6,346 nt of DNA from CBDUQI01 sp965369325. Lineage in GTDB: Bacteria > Pseudomonadota > Gammaproteobacteria > Steroidobacterales > JBCBZW01. The notes under the pieces were generated by a model. It was given only the letters and a program-made list of their open reading frames with translations, was not told the origin of the DNA and ran no database searches. Each line of letters begins with the position of its first letter. The stretch's first letter is position 1. The stretch covers positions 1 to 6,346 of the forward strand of contig CBDUQI010000281.1 in assembly GCA_965369325.1 (NCBI GenBank). The letters are read 5' to 3'. The position numbers and the translations under genes are program-made. Positions 3,703 through 6,346 of the stretch are shown here, one piece after another.

Positions 3703-6346
3703 CTAATTCCTATCAATGTTGATGCGCGTGCCGAAGTCGAAGCTCGCCGAGATATCGAATTCGTCGTTTATGGTGTCCGCTTCAAACTCGATCGCCCGGA
3801 TGAACGTGTCGCGACCATCTGTGTGGGGCGTGTCGTCCGGGCGATTGCCAAGGATTTTGCGCGTCGTAAACGGACCAGTGTAGGCCGCCAGTATGCCCTC
3901 GTAAATCGGATCGCCGTGCGTGGGATCGTCCGTCAGGTCGCTGGCCAACACGGTGTACAGATATTGCGTGCCATCCACCACCAGGCGCAACACCTGGCCG
4001 GCCGCCTTGACGCCATTTTGACCTCCGAAGCTCAGTGTCATAGATGAGATTTGCTCAGCGCCAGCCGGATGCGCCAACGTCAGAGGCACAGCCTCGCGGA
4101 CCATCCAGCGGTAGATATCAGGACCCGCCTGGCCGGCGTCAAAGAAATCTGAAGTGACCATTTCCTGATTTTCAGGCATCTGAATAAGCACCTGGCTGCT
4201 CCGCGGCCCATCGCCTCGGAAATCTGCCACGCCTGAGCCAGTGCTCACATTCCAGCCAAACTCATCTGATTTAGCCTTTATCCCAGCATCCGGATCAGGG
4301 CTTGCAGTGCCGGCAAACGCAACCGAGTGGTATGTGCTCAGCAGGCCCGCGCCGGTGAACGAATCAATTAGCAGGTTGGTGGCGTACTGATCTGTTTCGC
4401 CCGATGGATCGAAGGCCAGCTGAGCTGATCGCGTCTTAAGCAACACGATTATGTTACTCATGCTGCGCTGCGATATGAAACCAGTCATGTATGGCCCGCT
4501 GTCGGGTGAGTAGATCGGGATGTCCTGGCCGGTAGCGGGGTCCGGAATCTCCTCGTACAGATCGATGGCCACCGTCTGCCGCTGACCTATAGCAATGGGC
4601 GAGGCGGCCTCCAGCAGCTCGGTGCGCGCCCCGGGCGAGTCGTTGGATATCAGGACAGAGAAGCTGCCGAAATAGCTGCTGATGGTCACCTTATCCAAAT
4701 TCAGGCTCACATCGACCAGATCGATCCACAGGTCGCCGACATCCGTGATCGCCGAGAATTCAGCAAAGATAGCCTGCGCCATCTCCTCACGTGAGGCCTT
4801 GCCAGTGCTGGGTACAGTGAAATCAAACTCCACGATGTTGGCCGGGATGGGCGTAACGCCGTAGGGCGCGAACAGACCAACGAAGTTGTAATCATCAGCC
4901 GTCCCCACGGAGCCCTCCACCGTGAATGATACGAAGCGAAGGACATCTACGCCCGGAACCGGCTCAGGTACGATCGGTGGGTCGCCCTGCTCAGCCCAGG
5001 CCCCGGTATTAGTCGTGCCGCCATAATTCTCGCCGTAATTGATCCCGTAGCCGGAATCAACATCGAAGTCCTTGTCGTAGCCGGCGCTTTCGCCTGCGGC
5101 ATTGGTGTGCTTCAGGGATATCGCCAGCTCCAGCGTGTCGGGCGTCTGCTGGCCACTTACAACCGTCACCGGCACAATCCCTTCGGCATTAAACGCGCCA
5201 CCCGTGCCCGACAGGGGGATGCCTGTGCGCCCCAGGACCTCGGCATCGGTATCCCGACGTGTGACGCTGACCGCGCCAAATACGCTTGAGGGATCGATGT
5301 GCGCGTCATCCTGATCGGTATCCAGCGCCTGCGCGAATCGGTTCCGACCAGCCCAGGCAAGGCGCAAGGAGCCTGCCGTGTTGTCGACCCCCAAGCTGGC
5401 CAGGCGGAAGGCCTCGTTCATTATCGGGTCTGCCGGCGGGATAGGCAGGTTCACCCTCTCAGTAAATGTGATCGACAGCTGCACGGCCGTGCCGATTGCC
5501 AGCGTGCCCTTCGATGTCCGTGTCAGTATTTTTGCCGTGACGACATCGCCTGGATCCAGCGTCGAAGGCAGCACCTCCTCATGCAGCAGCCCTATGCCGA
5601 GGCCAATGAACCAGACGGCCGCGCCCACCAGATGCGCCTCCGGAATCGTGTCGGACCACCCCCGATGGCAATTATTCAATGTGACAGAGCCGTCCAGGTT
5701 GTCGGTCACAGACTCGAACCACAGAAGCTCGTCATCGATAAGGATGGCCGTCGGCACAGCCTCGCCGGTGGTGACAGTCGAGGCAGCCATTGCGGCCAGG
5801 GTCGTCGTGGTCACGTCAGACAGGCCGCTGACGTTGATTGCCACTAGGTAGTCGCCCACCGCCTGGATGTCGCCGGAGACGGCATCTGGCAGCGTTCCAG
5901 AGGGCGTGAACTCCGAATTTTCGGCCGTAAGCAGGTAGGCAGTTCCGCCGGCGAAATCTGTGTGCACCTCGTACCCGAGCTGGAAGCCACCGTCCCTGGT
6001 CACCAAGGCCGCGATCGTAGCCGAATTGTTGTTCGGAGCCAGCTGGTAGGGCGGCTCCCACAGCCGCTCGCGGATTGGCACGACCGCTGTCGTCGCCGGC
6101 GGCGTGAAGCCGCTATCCTGGGGGTCCGATATCCCCGAATCAATCAGCGCGAAATTAGCCGCCTGTGACCAGTCGATTTTTATTCGGCGGTCCTCGGGCG
6201 AGCCGGGCCGGATCCGCGTCACCCTGCAAACATAGCCAACGATATTGCGACCGGGATTGTTCAGAACAAAGCCATCACCTGGATTAAATGTATGGGCCAC
6301 CCGATCGGGGACCTGCGACCCAACGGCAAGTGGCAGTGTCTTCTCG
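3703..6346 (-). CDS. Large phage tail-tip/hub protein, C-terminal part (at least 880 aa; N-terminus outside window)
   Basis: The frame stays open through the right edge. A GTG at 6298-6300 could be taken as a start, but 15 in-frame codons upstream (KTLPLAVGSQVPDR leading into FNPGDGF) read as continuous protein, so the gene is cut by the window. Numbering from that GTG, residues 5-45 (PGDGFVL...VCRVTRIRPG...IKIDW) and 185-230 (ILIDDELLWFESV...NCHRGWSDTIPEAHLVGAAVWF) resemble the hub/baseplate proteins of siphophages and gene transfer agents, including the RG...H..G signature. Residues about 295-400 look like a fibronectin-like beta domain. A Gly/Tyr/Pro-rich linker (415-450, GYGINYGENYGG then PPIVPEPVPG) leads to about 415 residues I do not recognise, plausibly adsorption-related. 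It is co-transcribed with the DUF2793 gene 3 bases downstream. Confidence 0.92.
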   Translation of the reverse strand, partial: EKTLPLAVGSQVPDRVAHTFNPGDGFVLNNPGRNIVGYVCRVTRIRPGSPEDRRIKIDWSQAANFALIDSGISDPQDSGFTPPATTAVVPIRERLWEPPYQLAPNNNSATIAALVTRDGGFQLGYEVHTDFAGGTAYLLTAENSEFTPSGTLPDAVSGDIQAVGDYLVAINVSGLSDVTTTTLAAMAASTVTTGEAVPTAILIDDELLWFESVTDNLDGSVTLNNCHRGWSDTIPEAHLVGAAVWFIGLGIGLLHEEVLPSTLDPGDVVTAKILTRTSKGTLAIGTAVQLSITFTERVNLPIPPADPIMNEAFRLASLGVDNTAGSLRLAWAGRNRFAQALDTDQDDAHIDPSSVFGAVSVTRRDTDAEVLGRTGIPLSGTGGAFNAEGIVPVTVVSGQQTPDTLELAISLKHTNAAGESAGYDKDFDVDSGYGINYGENYGGTTNTGAWAEQGDPPIVPEPVPGVDVLRFVSFTVEGSVGTADDYNFVGLFAPYGVTPIPANIVEFDFTVPSTGKASREEMAQAIFAEFSAITDVGDLWIDLVDVSLNLDKVTISSYFGSFSVLISNDSPGARTELLEAASPIAIGQRQTVAIDLYEEIPDPATGQDIPIYSPDSGPYMTGFISQRSMSNIIVLLKTRSAQLAFDPSGETDQYATNLLIDSFTGAGLLSTYHSVAFAGTASPDPDAGIKAKSDEFGWNVSTGSGVADFRGDGPRSSQVLIQMPENQEMVTSDFFDAGQAGPDIYRWMVREAVPLTLAHPAGAEQISSMTLSFGGQNGVKAAGQVLRLVVDGTQYLYTVLASDLTDDPTHGDPIYEGILAAYTGPFTTRKILGNRPDDTPHTDGRDTFIRAIEFEADTINDEFDISASFDFGTRINIDRN

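Noticed and set aside
5299..5851. Two long + strand frames (182 and 157 aa) opposite the tail-tip gene
   Set aside because: They are shadows of the - strand tail gene, which has domain signatures over the same bases; their composition is unlike a folded protein.
6298..6300. GTG as the true start of the tail-tip protein
   Set aside because: The frame is open for all 15 upstream codons to the window edge and those codons read as protein; a hub protein would also need more N-terminal sequence.
1..6346. tRNA genes, CRISPR arrays, insertion sequences, attachment sites
   Set aside because: None seen: no cloverleaf-like sequence, no spaced repeat array, no transposase or terminal inverted repeats, no integrase.

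Overview
The window is part of a tailed bacteriophage or prophage (siphovirus-like) that infects a Gram-negative bacterium. The evidence is a tail-tip protein with gene-transfer-agent-like signatures, a DUF2793 tail protein, a GH108 muramidase, a two-helix holin candidate and a lipoprotein in the lysis block. The DNA is GC-rich with proteobacterial-style codon use. No host gene, tRNA, integrase or attachment site is visible, so the host cannot be named and free phage cannot be told from prophage.

Layout. Bases 1-1169 (+ strand) hold a tightly packed run: the end of a coiled-coil protein, a small unknown protein, a Cys/His-rich probable zinc-binding protein, and a DUF1064 PD-(D/E)xK-type nuclease. 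These look like a DNA-processing module. Bases 1165-2090 (+) hold a lysis-type block: a possible extended -10 promoter, a hairpin over the holin ribosome binding site, the holin candidate, a lipoprotein overlapping it by ATGA, and a small helical protein. A strong intrinsic terminator follows at 2125-2152. From the right, the - strand carries the tail module: a large tail-tip/hub protein running off the right edge (3703-6346), a DUF2793 tail protein (3022-3699), and the GH108 endolysin (2158-2850). The two transcription units converge on the terminator.

The lysis functions are therefore split. The holin candidate and lipoprotein end the + unit, while the endolysin ends the - strand tail unit. 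The most unusual element is a 58-codon + strand ORF (2849-3025) that fills the gap between the DUF2793 gene and the endolysin. Its start codon shares a CATG with the endolysin start, and its stop overlaps the DUF2793 stop. It is the best candidate here for something undescribed. No gene-free stretch exceeds 300 bases.
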